34,719 bases of DNA from an uncultured Bacteroidales bacterium (lineage in GTDB: Bacteria > Bacteroidota > Bacteroidia > Bacteroidales > JAFGXI01): positions 1 to 34,719 of the forward strand of contig CAMZKE010000066.1 in the NCBI GenBank assembly GCA_947311115.1. Reading direction: 5' to 3'. Below, in pieces: positions 24,765-33,546 of this stretch. A program made the position numbers and the translations under genes. The first letter of the stretch is position 1; each line of letters begins with the position of its first letter. A model generated the notes under the pieces. It was not told the origin of the DNA, searched no databases, and worked only from the letters and a program-made list of their open reading frames with translations.

Positions 24765-27248
24765 TTAATTTTTAACAAAACGTTTAGTAGTATATTTACC
24801 TGATGAATCTACAGCTTTTACAAAATAAAAACCTTCAACTAAATTTTTTGTATTATAAGAAATAGTACTGTTTGATACATCGAAAGTTTTTAATAGAACA
24901 CCAGAAGAATTGTATATGAAAATCTTACTAAAGTTTTTAGCATTAATATTAAGGGTATTGTGCGTTGGGTTAGGGTATAAATCTATTTTGTTTGTTATGG
25001 TTTTTTCGTTTATAGATGTAAGTTCTCCGTATAATTCTGATTCCCAAACTCCTCTACCGTACGATGCAACTCTAACTTTGTTGATGCTGTTTAAAATTTG
25101 AATGTCTGTAATTTTTACATTTGGTAAGTTTTTTGAAAATTGAATCCATTCATCTAAGTTGTCGTTAGTGTATAAAACACCTAATTCCATTCCTAAATAT
25201 ATTCCATTTTCTTCGTTATTTTCCAAAGCTATACAATTTACAGCAAGCGGAGGTAACCCATTTGTTATTTCTTGGTAGCTCTCGCAAGCATCAGTAGATT
25301 TGTAAACTCTAGGAGATGAACCCAGAGAAAGGCTTAAATATACAACTTCAGGATTATCGGTTGATACTTCTATGTCAGTTATATCTCCACCATTTGGCAT
25401 ATATACTTGTTCCCAATTATCTCCTCCATCATTAGTTTTTATTAGTAAATCTTCTTTTGCAGCGTATATGTAATTACTATTAGATGGTGCTATTGCCATT
25501 ACCGTAAAGTTTTCTGAGTTAAGATTGGTTACGGCTGACCAAGTTATACCGCTATTTGTGGTTTTGTAAATATTTTTACAGCCTACGTACATTATTCCGT
25601 TGTTTGAGTGCGATAATACATAAGGTGTAAGCCATTCACCGGTTTCGTTATAATCGTCAGGAGAGAATATTTGTTGCATGTTATTGCCATAATTATTAGA
25701 CCTGAAAATATTTCCGTATTGGTATGAAACATAACATGTTGATGGTGTTGTGTAATCAATAATTGTAGCCATTCCATCTGCTCCCATAACATGCTTCCAA
25801 GAGTTATTATCTAAAATATTTGAACCATTATCTTGTGCACCCATAGAAATAATTCCTGTATTTATTTCAGAGTTACTAAAATTATATATTTGCGATATAT
25901 TTAAACCTGAGCTTATATTACTCCATTCATCATCTTCACTTTTAACAAATGCACCTCCGTCAGAGCCACAATATAATTTGTTATTGTAAAAATCAAGCGA
26001 ATGAATATCGGCATGCGAGTAGCTGCTTGGAGAACTGTAAAACCAATGACTTGATATTTCCCAATCACTACCTCCGTTGGTCGATTTCCATACATTAACA
26101 CCTCCTGTGTATATTTCTAACGGATTTGTAGGCGAAACAGCAATTGCAAGGTCGTACCATGCTTGTGTTTTGTCATCATCGCCAAACATATCATATCCTA
26201 ATAAATTTATATCATCTAAACCAACTTTTTTAACAAAACTGTTTGCTCCGTTTGTTGATTGAAAAACGCCTTCGAAATTGCTATTTGTACCTGCAATAAG
26301 TAGGTATATATATGAGCTGTCGGCAGGAGTTACGTCCATTACAATTCTAGTTGTTGATACTGGTAAGCCTTGCTCTATTTCAATAAAATTATCACCACCA
26401 TTATACGATTTGTAAAAATGTTGTGCATCGGTTGCATAAACAGTATTACTATTTAAAGGATTGAATTTTATCTGTTTAAAATTTCCATATTCAATTATAT
26501 TTTCCCAATCAATACCTGCATTGGTACTGCGAAATAAACCGTTAGATGTACCAGCATAAATAATTTCAGGATTTTCAGGATTAATGGCTAGACAGTTGAT
26601 AATATAAGAATAATTTGGATCATCATTATATAAACCTGTTGGTTGCCATGTAGCTCCGGCATCAGTCGATTTTAGTACTCCAATACCGTAAGTGTCAAAA
26701 CCATCTCTATCGCCTGTACCTAAATATAAAATATTAGAATTTTGAGGGTTTACAACAATATCTGATGTTCCTAAAATAGTCATATCATCAGTTGTTGTAT
26801 TCCATGTTTGACCAGCATCAATTGATTTCCAAACACCGCCGGAGGCTGCACAAGCATATATTATATTACTGTTATTTGGGTCAACAGTTATGGCATTAAT
26901 TCTTCCGTTACCGGGATTGTAACCTGAGTTTCCGTTTGTCCAAGAAAAAGGTCCTAAAGGAGCCCAGTTTCCTATATTGTTTAGCGATTTAGTTTGTTTA
27001 TAGTTGTTAATAATAGTGTTTTTCGAAATAACTTTATTATCTTTATCAAGTAAAAATTTGTTTTTCCACTTCCACCTTTCGTAGTGTTTAATCCATTTAT
27101 CGTTTATGTTTGTGTTATAGTTTTCTTCAATAAACTTGAAAGAGCTATTTCTATTTTCTTGAAGATAATTAACCCAATTTTTATTTTGTCCGTTAATATT
27201 AACTGTAAAAACTGTTATTATTAAAATTACAATAATTTTTATATTCAT
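24765..27248 (-). CDS. BNR/sortilin-repeat secreted protein with T9SS sorting domain
   Basis: 827 residues. Signal peptide 1-20 (ends NING before Gln21). After a spacer, residues about 95-740 form BNR/VPS10-like beta-propeller repeats, each with an Asp/Asn-Gly-Trp turn: WKSIDAGQTW, LKSTDAGATW, FRSTNAGIDW, YKSYNGGDNF, FQSTNGANSF, WKSTNGGSDW, YKTTNSGITW, IKTNDGGDNW and others, about ten in all. These fit the glycoside-hydrolase/exo-alpha-sialidase-like fold class, but I see no defined catalytic set. The C-terminal about 75 residues are a type A sorting domain (LYPNPTHNTLNINA... EGFYFVKAVDSSGKYTTKRFVKN), indicating T9SS export to the surface. It is monocistronic, with a terminator at 24706-24742 and a -7-like box at 27286-27293. 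Confidence 0.92.
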   Translation of the reverse strand: MNIKIIVILIITVFTVNINGQNKNWVNYLQENRNSSFKFIEENYNTNINDKWIKHYERWKWKNKFLLDKDNKVISKNTIINNYKQTKSLNNIGNWAPLGPFSWTNGNSGYNPGNGRINAITVDPNNSNIIYACAASGGVWKSIDAGQTWNTTTDDMTILGTSDIVVNPQNSNILYLGTGDRDGFDTYGIGVLKSTDAGATWQPTGLYNDDPNYSYIINCLAINPENPEIIYAGTSNGLFRSTNAGIDWENIIEYGNFKQIKFNPLNSNTVYATDAQHFYKSYNGGDNFIEIEQGLPVSTTRIVMDVTPADSSYIYLLIAGTNSNFEGVFQSTNGANSFVKKVGLDDINLLGYDMFGDDDKTQAWYDLAIAVSPTNPLEIYTGGVNVWKSTNGGSDWEISSHWFYSSPSSYSHADIHSLDFYNNKLYCGSDGGAFVKSEDDEWSNISSGLNISQIYNFSNSEINTGIISMGAQDNGSNILDNNSWKHVMGADGMATIIDYTTPSTCYVSYQYGNIFRSNNYGNNMQQIFSPDDYNETGEWLTPYVLSHSNNGIMYVGCKNIYKTTNSGITWSAVTNLNSENFTVMAIAPSNSNYIYAAKEDLLIKTNDGGDNWEQVYMPNGGDITDIEVSTDNPEVVYLSLSLGSSPRVYKSTDACESYQEITNGLPPLAVNCIALENNEENGIYLGMELGVLYTNDNLDEWIQFSKNLPNVKITDIQILNSINKVRVASYGRGVWESELYGELTSINEKTITNKIDLYPNPTHNTLNINAKNFSKIFIYNSSGVLLKTFDVSNSTISYNTKNLVEGFYFVKAVDSSGKYTTKRFVKN

Positions 27249-27285
27249 ATGTGTATAGTACTTTATATTTGTTGTTATGACTGTG

Positions 27286-27293
27286 CAAAGTTA
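27286..27293 (-). promoter_or_regulatory. -7 promoter box (TAACTTTG) for the BNR-repeat gene
   Basis: On the minus strand TAACTTTG matches TAnnTTTG exactly, 38 bases before the ATG at 27248. The -33 TTTG is not found at the normal spacing; a TTG lies 14 bases upstream, which is too close. Confidence 0.4.
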
Positions 27294-27400
27294 TATTATG
27301 TTGCATACAATTTGTTTATTATTGATAAAAAAAAATAATAATTACAAAAAAACTATTTTGACAACAAAAAAAGTATTATTTTCGAAAAAAAAACATTGTA

Positions 27401-29674
27401 ATGATGCGTTTATCTTTAAGAACAAAATTGTTATTGTATATTATTTTTGCTACGGTATTAATATTTGGACCGGCAATAGGATATTTAGGTGTAGTAAATA
27501 AAAACGATTATTACAATATTGGTAAGAAAGATATTGATTCTGAGGCAAAAAGATACAGTATTGAAATTGAAAAGAAAATAGATAGTTATTTTTCAGTTAT
27601 CAGAACACTTGCAAGTGTAAATAACACAATGGCTGAATATAGTAATTATAAGAAACAAGAATTAATATTAAATAATTATAAAAAAGTACTTGAAAATAAT
27701 AAAAAAATTGATGGAGTATGGGATAGTTGGGAGTTTACCAGAACAAATGTTGATAGTGTAAAAGAAAAAAAACGTCGTTCATTTTCAGCTGAGCGTGTAG
27801 GTTCACGAATTATTACAAGAGTTGAAATAAAAGACTTAACAAAAGGCTATTTAGATATTATAGAACAAAACAACGACGAAGCTGTTTTAGAACCTTATTT
27901 ATACTCATTTACAGGAAGAGAGCAGGATAAATGTTTAGTTACAAGTTTATCTGTTAAAATGTATAACAATAATAAAAAAATAGGCGTTGTAGGTATCGAT
28001 ATAAAACTAAGTAATATTCAAAACTTGATTAAAAGTATTGAATTGGCAGGTAACGATGGTGTTGTTGAACTTTTATCGGCGAAAGCAAAATATTTAAGTA
28101 GCAAAAATGAAAAGTTAATAGGGAAGAATTATAATATTAACGATTCAATTTTTAATATATTAAAAAAACGTAGTAATTATTCGCAAATAATTAACGAAGA
28201 CGGCGAAGATATTTATAAAACATATTCAAAAATACAAATTGGAAACACCGACGATTTCTGGATATTAGTTTTTAATGTTCCTAAAACCAAACTTCAAGAA
28301 AAAGCAGTTGAAAATATAAGACTTACATTTATTATAGGAATAATAGGGCTTTTACTTCTCGGGGCTATTATTATTTTTATAACAATACCAATTACAGCAC
28401 CAATTTTTGCTATAACAAAACGTCTTAAAATAATGGCAAGAGGCGAGCTAAATAAGGTTGAAAGTGTAGAAACAAACAGAAAAGACGAGCTTGGTCAAAT
28501 GACAGAAGCAATGAATTTGGTTGGCGATAGTTTAAGGGAAAAAACAAAATTTGCCGAACAAATAGGAAGCGGACAGTTAGATACAGATATAAAATTATTG
28601 AGTGAAAACGATACTCTTGGTCAGGCGTTGGTAAATATGCGTGATAATTTAAAAGAGGCGAAAAAATTAGAAGAAGAATATAAATTAGAAGATAAGAAAC
28701 GACAATGGGCAAATAAAGCTTATGCATTTTTTGCTGAGCTATTGCGTAAAAATAATGAAAATCTTGAAAAATTAAGTGACGAAATAATAAAGAATGTTGT
28801 AAAATATTTAGAAGCAAATCAGGGTGGTATATTTTTACAAGATAAGAATGAAGAAAAATTCTTAAATCTTGTAGCAGCTTATGCTTATGATAGAAAAAAA
28901 TATTTAGAATCGAAAATTGAAAAAGGAGAAGGGCTTGTAGGTACATGTTATATTGAGGCACAAAGTATTTATTTAACCGATATACCTGATAATTATGTAA
29001 ATATTACTTCAGGCTTAGGCGATGCTAATCCAACATCATTATTGCTAGTGCCTTTAAAAAATGAAGAAGAAGTTATTGGCGTAATGGAAATTGCTTCGTT
29101 TAAAGAATTTGAAAAGTACCATATAGAGTTTATAGAGAAACTTGCAAGTACCATAGCTGCAACTGTTCTCACTGTTGAAAATAATGAAAGAACAAAACTT
29201 TTGTTAGAACAAACAAATCAACAGGCAGAAGAAATGCGTTCGCAAGAAGAAGAAATGCGACAAAATATGGAAGAACTTATTGCTACTCAGGAAGAAAGTG
29301 AGAGGAAGTCGGCTGAAGCAAGAGAGCTGTTTACTGCGTTAAATGCAGCAAATTATGTTATTGAGTGTTCTATTGAAGGTGGTATAGTATTTATTAGCAA
29401 TTCGTATTCTCAATATTTAAATATTGATTCAAATATAATTATAGGCAAACAATATATGAGCTTATTAAATATTGATAGTACTAAAGAAATAGAATTTTTA
29501 GAATTATGGAATAGAGTTGCGAGTGGAACTGTCGAAAAAATAGTTTCTACAATTAAAGTTAATGCAAAAGAATTTAAAATGTATCAAACTTTTATGCCTA
29601 TAGTAAACGATGACGAAAAGCTTGAAAAAATAATAATAGTAGCAAACGAATTAAATAAATTTAAAGAACTATAA
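27401..29674 (+). CDS. Cache-HAMP-GAF-PAS membrane sensor without output domain
   Basis: 757 residues (a start at the adjacent ATG, 27404, is equally possible). TM1 about 8-32; extracytoplasmic Cache-type sensor about 35-300 (KKIDGVWDSWEFTR, GVVGIDIKLSNIQNLI); TM2 about 306-329; HAMP about 330-382 (KRLKIMARGELNKVESVE...KDELGQMTEAMN) with a second HAMP-like stretch about 383-420 (GSGQLDTDI...DTLGQALVNMRDNL); GAF about 445-592; coiled coil about 595-640 rich in Glu (EEMRSQEEEMRQNMEEL); PAS about 641-750. There is no histidine kinase, GGDEF, phosphatase or methyl-accepting signalling domain. It likely passes a signal through protein contact. Two small genes follow at spacings of one and 16 bases. 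Confidence 0.85.
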   Translation: MMRLSLRTKLLLYIIFATVLIFGPAIGYLGVVNKNDYYNIGKKDIDSEAKRYSIEIEKKIDSYFSVIRTLASVNNTMAEYSNYKKQELILNNYKKVLENNKKIDGVWDSWEFTRTNVDSVKEKKRRSFSAERVGSRIITRVEIKDLTKGYLDIIEQNNDEAVLEPYLYSFTGREQDKCLVTSLSVKMYNNNKKIGVVGIDIKLSNIQNLIKSIELAGNDGVVELLSAKAKYLSSKNEKLIGKNYNINDSIFNILKKRSNYSQIINEDGEDIYKTYSKIQIGNTDDFWILVFNVPKTKLQEKAVENIRLTFIIGIIGLLLLGAIIIFITIPITAPIFAITKRLKIMARGELNKVESVETNRKDELGQMTEAMNLVGDSLREKTKFAEQIGSGQLDTDIKLLSENDTLGQALVNMRDNLKEAKKLEEEYKLEDKKRQWANKAYAFFAELLRKNNENLEKLSDEIIKNVVKYLEANQGGIFLQDKNEEKFLNLVAAYAYDRKKYLESKIEKGEGLVGTCYIEAQSIYLTDIPDNYVNITSGLGDANPTSLLLVPLKNEEEVIGVMEIASFKEFEKYHIEFIEKLASTIAATVLTVENNERTKLLLEQTNQQAEEMRSQEEEMRQNMEELIATQEESERKSAEARELFTALNAANYVIECSIEGGIVFISNSYSQYLNIDSNIIIGKQYMSLLNIDSTKEIEFLELWNRVASGTVEKIVSTIKVNAKEFKMYQTFMPIVNDDEKLEKIIIVANELNKFKEL

Positions 29675-29675
29675 A

Positions 29676-29921
29676 ATGAACTTTCCTAAATTTTTATTAG
29701 CAGATAATTCACAGGATAATCCTGATAGAATTTATATTGTACATACTCAAGACCCAATGTTTATTGTAGGTTTCGATATTGAAGATTTTAATAACGAACA
29801 AAATATAATGTGGATGAATAGCAAGCCGGATTCGGAAGATGAAATAGCCGATTTACTTGTGTCTGCCGAAGAGTTTTTAATTAGTGAATTAGATAATCAG
29901 GAAGATATTTTTGAAGATTAA
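29676..29921 (+). CDS. Small acidic conserved-looking protein
   Basis: 81 residues, strongly acidic (SEDEIADLL, EEFLISELDNQEDIFED), no signal peptide or membrane segment. The start MNFPKFLLADNSQDNPDRIYIVHTQDP looks like a short beta-rich domain, followed by an acidic helical tail. I recognise similar small proteins in Bacteroidota but know no function. It begins one base after the sensor stop (TAAAATG), so it is almost certainly cotranslated and may interact with the sensor. Confidence 0.75.
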   Translation: MNFPKFLLADNSQDNPDRIYIVHTQDPMFIVGFDIEDFNNEQNIMWMNSKPDSEDEIADLLVSAEEFLISELDNQEDIFED

Positions 29922-29937
29922 CAAAAACTATAAAGAA

Positions 29938-30156
29938 ATGATGGTGAAAAAAATTGCTTCGTATGTCTTAATTGCAGTAGTATTAGTTGTAACCCTAATT
30001 TCGTTACTTGCTGTATGGGATATTATTGATGTTGAAAATGTAATGAGAAAAGTGTTAACTTCTATGTTTATTTTGTTTATTGCAGCAGTAGTAACATTGT
30101 TTATTTTTGCAGTAATAATAAAAGATGGTAACACTAACAATAACAAAATAAGTTAG
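29938..30156 (+). CDS. Small two-TM membrane protein
   Basis: 72 residues from ATG 29938. A frame opening with TTG at 29911 would overlap the previous gene by 11 bases and is less likely; an AAAGAA purine run precedes the ATG. Two hydrophobic helices, about 7-27 (SYVLIAVVLVVTLISLLAVW) and about 40-63 (LTSMFILFIAAVVTLFIFAVI), are joined by a short loop DIIDVENVMRK, and the C-terminus is polar and Asn-rich. Function unknown. It closes the sensor operon and its TAG stop overlaps the convergent gene's stop within a shared TTAG. Confidence 0.65.
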   Translation: MMVKKIASYVLIAVVLVVTLISLLAVWDIIDVENVMRKVLTSMFILFIAAVVTLFIFAVIIKDGNTNNNKIS

Positions 30157-31223
30157 GTGTAAATTACATCGCCAAATCCTGCTTGGTATTTTTGTGTATT
30201 ATCAAACAGTTGTTTAAGTTGTTTTGAATAAGTATAATACTGAGCTGTATTTTTTTTATATAGATACTTTAGTTTGGTTAATTCGGTATTTAAAATAGTG
30301 TCGAAACTTAAAAAAGTTTTGGCATTATTTTTTTGTAAGAAAATGTATAATTCCTTTGCAATTTCTTTTGTGTATTTGTTATTAAAATACGAATAGTAAA
30401 GTTTAAAATTATTATTTCGGTTTACAATATATAAAACGCCAATTACTTTCTTATTTGCACTTAATTTTAATATGTAGTTTTCAAAAACATTGGTGTGTAA
30501 ACTAAAAAAATACTTATTATTTTCAGTTTTAAATGAATTGTTGGTTACAAGCCATTTATAATTTATTGCGTGATTAATATTTTTTACACTATCGTTAATA
30601 AATTCTGTTTTTTCATTATTTATAAATAACTCGCAATCGGTATCAATTCTTTCCAATATTTCTAAACTTAAACTACTGTTATATTCTCGTTTATTTTTTA
30701 TCGATAAAATTGAATTTATAGAAATATCAGTAAAATTAAATAAAGGTTTTAAAGTTTTTAACTGAGGTTTTTTTGAAATTAATATTTCTGATAAAACAGA
30801 TTTAATAAAAAATTTTTCACCCTCTAATGTTTTAATCTCTGAAAAATTTTTAGTTGAGTCAATAATTTGTTTAGTGTGTGGTGTTAAATGGTTAAGCATT
30901 AGCTTATTTCCGTATAAACTTAATGCTTTGTAAAATACAATTGAAGCAGCACGTTTATCAATATTGTTATTTGCACGCCATCCTGAATTCCAATAAAATT
31001 TTTCGCCATTTACTGAATAATCAGGTAAAATTCCAAAATATGCAGCAAGTTTGTTATCCTTAAAATAAGCTATTAACAGAATATCTTTATCATCAATATT
31101 CGGGTTGTTTATAAACGAGTTTATACGTGGTGTTGTAATTGGTATTTCGCCATTAAAACTGGATAATACATCAGGGGATAGTTCTTGTAATTGTTTTTTG
31201 TTATATGTCCTGATGTCTTTCAT
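30153..31223 (-). CDS. GNAT-like acyltransferase family protein (tentative)
   Basis: 356 residues, soluble, Asn/Lys-rich. Residues about 45-75 (DKDILLIAYFKDNKLAAYFGILPDYSVNG) resemble the central strands of a GNAT or FemAB-type acyltransferase, and about 238-262 (FENYILKLSANKKVIGVLYIVNRN) looks like a second such strand pair, suggesting a duplicated GNAT layout. The end QKYQAGFGDVIYT resembles the terminal 'GDGDxxFT' of Bacteroidota GNAT-like proteins. I do not see an unambiguous acetyl-CoA pyrophosphate loop. It starts four bases after an acyl carrier protein gene, so an ACP-bound acyl donor is a reasonable guess. It could also be an unrelated hypothetical. Confidence 0.55.
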   Translation of the reverse strand: MKDIRTYNKKQLQELSPDVLSSFNGEIPITTPRINSFINNPNIDDKDILLIAYFKDNKLAAYFGILPDYSVNGEKFYWNSGWRANNNIDKRAASIVFYKALSLYGNKLMLNHLTPHTKQIIDSTKNFSEIKTLEGEKFFIKSVLSEILISKKPQLKTLKPLFNFTDISINSILSIKNKREYNSSLSLEILERIDTDCELFINNEKTEFINDSVKNINHAINYKWLVTNNSFKTENNKYFFSLHTNVFENYILKLSANKKVIGVLYIVNRNNNFKLYYSYFNNKYTKEIAKELYIFLQKNNAKTFLSFDTILNTELTKLKYLYKKNTAQYYTYSKQLKQLFDNTQKYQAGFGDVIYT

Positions 31224-31227
31224 TAGT

Positions 31228-31470
31228 TTATTTTAGCTTTTTATATAAACTGTTATAGATGTCATTTACACTCTCAATCTCAATAAGTTCGTCGAAATCA
31301 AAACTAATATCAAATTCTTTTTCAATTTTATCAATAATAAGAACATGAAATAAAGATGTCCATTTATTAATTGTTTCAGGCGAATCTGTTTCTTTAATTG
31401 CTTTAGTATCAATTTTAAGAACATCAGCCACTATACTGTTAACTTTGTTTTTTAGTTCTGTTTTATCCAT
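31228..31470 (-). CDS. Acyl carrier protein
   Basis: 80 residues, ACP length and acidic. The segment INKWTSLFHVLIIDKIEKEFDISFDFDEL (34-62) aligns with the 4'-phosphopantetheine attachment region of specialised ACPs, usually WDSLxHxxLIxxxEEEF; Ser39 is the predicted attachment site, with Thr38 replacing the usual Asp. The C-terminal IESVNDIYNSLYKKL is the last helix. It is not the primary fatty-acid acpP, which would be next to fabF; it stands with the GNAT-like gene four bases downstream. A holo-ACP synthase must come from elsewhere. Confidence 0.85.
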   Translation of the reverse strand: MDKTELKNKVNSIVADVLKIDTKAIKETDSPETINKWTSLFHVLIIDKIEKEFDISFDFDELIEIESVNDIYNSLYKKLK

Positions 31471-31484
31471 AAATTAATTTTTTT

Positions 31485-31492
31485 CAAAAGTA
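31485..31492 (-). promoter_or_regulatory. -7 promoter box (TACTTTTG) for ACP gene
   Basis: Minus-strand TACTTTTG matches TAnnTTTG, 15 bases before the ATG at 31470. No TTTG is seen at -33. In the same 71-base divergent spacer a plus-strand TACTTTTA (31506-31513) may serve the HD-domain gene at 31542. Confidence 0.35.
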
Positions 31493-31541
31493 TTAATTAA
31501 ATTTATACTTTTAATGAAATTTTTAAATGCAAAAATATTAA

Positions 31542-33545
31542 ATGAAAATATTTAAAAATACCGCTCACTCTAAATTAGTAGTAAATGCTATTCTATTTGT
31601 TATAGTAGCGTTTATTATTACAATATTTTATCCTTTTAAAGGTGAATTTAAATATGAATTTAGAAAAGGAATGCCGTGGTTACACAACGATTTAGTTGCT
31701 CCGTTTGATTTTTCAATTCATAAATCGGCAAATCAGATAGAGCAAGAAATTGATAGTTTAAAAAAATCGGTTAATCCATATTATAGACTTGATACAGCCA
31801 TTTCGTCATACGTGTATAACGAAACAAAACTTATTTTAAATAATATAAAATCGGATAGTTTAATAAGCTGGAAGCGAAATGTTTTAAAAGATATAAAGAA
31901 AATATATAAAAAAGGGGTTTTTGAAGACAATATCGATGATGTAGAAAAAAAATATATAACACTAATTAGAGGGAAATTTATTGAAGATTTTGCTGCTACT
32001 GATGCAAAAAAAACAAAGGATATAATATTGCAATTAGAAACAAAATATGGCGATAATATTCAACTAATAGAAGATGTGTTAAAACCAAATGTATTGTATG
32101 ATGAAACTACAACTCAGAAAGTTATAGATAATGTTAAAGCATATGTATCGGAAACTTACGGTTATATTAAAAAAGGTGAAAAAATAATTTATAAAGGAGG
32201 TATTGTAAACGAACATTTATATACGGTATTAAGTTCGTTAAAACTTGAATTTGAACAGCAAACATTTAAAGAAACTAGCGTTTTATTAATACTTGCAGGA
32301 CGGTTTTTAATAGTGTTATTGCTATTGTGGTTCTTGTATTTGTTTATACTTTCGTATAGAAAAGAGCTTTTCATAAATACAAAAAATATATTATTCTTAT
32401 TATTGCTAATAATGTTGTTTGTAGCCTCATCTCGTTTAGTAATAGGATTAGAGAAGCTAAGCATATATATAATACCATTTGCTGTAATTCCTGTAATAGT
32501 ACGTACTTTTTTTGATGGTAGATTAGGGCTTTTTGTATCAATAATTACAATATTGTTAATAGCAGGAATGGTACCAAACTCTTACGAGTTTGTTTTTATT
32601 CAAATTTCAGCATCAATGACTGCAATTTTTACTCTGCAGAATATTAACGAACGAGGGAAATTATTTACAACCGCAGCGTTTGTTGTAGTTACTTATTCGG
32701 TTATTTATTTTTCTTCTACGTTTATGCAAGTAGGAAATTTAACAAGCATAAATAATAATAACTTTATATGGTTTGTTGGCAGTGGCTTATTGTTATTGTC
32801 ATCTTATCCGTTAATTTATGTTTTTGAGCGAATGTTTGGTTTCCTTTCAGATGTTACTCTAATGGAACTTGCTGATACTAATCAGCCGCTTTTACGTAGT
32901 CTTGCAGAAAAATCGCCGGGTACATTTCAACATAGCATTCAAGTTGCAAATATTGCAGAGGAAATAACTCGTAAACTAAATGGTAATCCTCTTCTTGCAC
33001 GAACAGGTGCTTTATATCACGATATTGGAAAAAGTTTAAACCCTCAGTATTTTATCGAAAATCAGAATCAAGGAATTAATCCGCATGATAGCATTGAGTT
33101 TGATAAAAGTGCTGAAATAATTATTTCGCATGTTGAGGAGGGTGTGAAATTAGCAAAGCAATTTAATTTGCCTTCGCAAATAATAGATTTTATAAAAATG
33201 CATCATGGAGTAGGGAAGGTGCAATATTTTTACCGTTCGTTTATAAATAAATATCCTGATGTAATGCCCGTTGAAAGTAAGTTTACATATCCGGGTCCTC
33301 GTCCAAATACTAAAGAAACTGCTATTGTAATGGTTTCCGATTCTGTGGAAGCAGCATCGCGAAGCTTAAAAGTTGTTACAACTCAGGCAATTTCTAAGTT
33401 GGTTGATGGTATAATTGATAGCATTATTAATGATGGGCAATTTATGTACACAAACCTAACTTTTAACGATATTACTCTTATTCGGAAACTTTTAAAAGCT
33501 AAGTTAAATAGTATTTATCATGGTAGAATTGAGTATCCTGAGTAG
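31542..33545 (+). CDS. pgpH: 7TM-HD cyclic-di-AMP phosphodiesterase (PgpH type)
   Basis: 667 residues. N-terminal TM about 13-31, extracytoplasmic domain about 32-240 (VAPFDFSIHKSANQIEQE), seven-TM block about 246-430, then an HD domain about 455-640. HD ligands: H464 (GTFQHSIQVAN), H493-D494 (YHDIGKSLNP), H530 (IISHVEEGV), H554/H555 (KMHHGVG) and D600 (MVSDSVEAASR). This is the 7TMR-HD architecture of PgpH, which hydrolyses c-di-AMP to pApA; Bacteroidota relatives are usually shorter at the N-terminus than the Listeria enzyme. It implies c-di-AMP signalling for envelope or osmotic balance. It is divergent from the ACP gene and stops one base before the convergent Bax-like gene. Confidence 0.93.
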   Translation: MKIFKNTAHSKLVVNAILFVIVAFIITIFYPFKGEFKYEFRKGMPWLHNDLVAPFDFSIHKSANQIEQEIDSLKKSVNPYYRLDTAISSYVYNETKLILNNIKSDSLISWKRNVLKDIKKIYKKGVFEDNIDDVEKKYITLIRGKFIEDFAATDAKKTKDIILQLETKYGDNIQLIEDVLKPNVLYDETTTQKVIDNVKAYVSETYGYIKKGEKIIYKGGIVNEHLYTVLSSLKLEFEQQTFKETSVLLILAGRFLIVLLLLWFLYLFILSYRKELFINTKNILFLLLLIMLFVASSRLVIGLEKLSIYIIPFAVIPVIVRTFFDGRLGLFVSIITILLIAGMVPNSYEFVFIQISASMTAIFTLQNINERGKLFTTAAFVVVTYSVIYFSSTFMQVGNLTSINNNNFIWFVGSGLLLLSSYPLIYVFERMFGFLSDVTLMELADTNQPLLRSLAEKSPGTFQHSIQVANIAEEITRKLNGNPLLARTGALYHDIGKSLNPQYFIENQNQGINPHDSIEFDKSAEIIISHVEEGVKLAKQFNLPSQIIDFIKMHHGVGKVQYFYRSFINKYPDVMPVESKFTYPGPRPNTKETAIVMVSDSVEAASRSLKVVTTQAISKLVDGIIDSIINDGQFMYTNLTFNDITLIRKLLKAKLNSIYHGRIEYPE

Positions 33546-33546
33546 T

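Noticed and set aside
27277-27501. 74-codon plus-strand frame upstream of the sensor
   Set aside because: It overlaps the first 100 bases of the sensor in another frame and is AT-rich low-complexity sequence dominated by Lys and Asn.
28425-28961. 178-codon minus-strand open frame opposite the sensor gene
   Set aside because: It lies wholly inside the well-supported sensor gene, has no recognisable domain and a composition typical of an antisense shadow in AT-rich DNA.
29911-29937. TTG start extending the small two-TM protein to 81 residues
   Set aside because: A rare start overlapping the previous gene, whereas ATG 29938 has a purine-rich upstream sequence and leaves a normal N-terminus.
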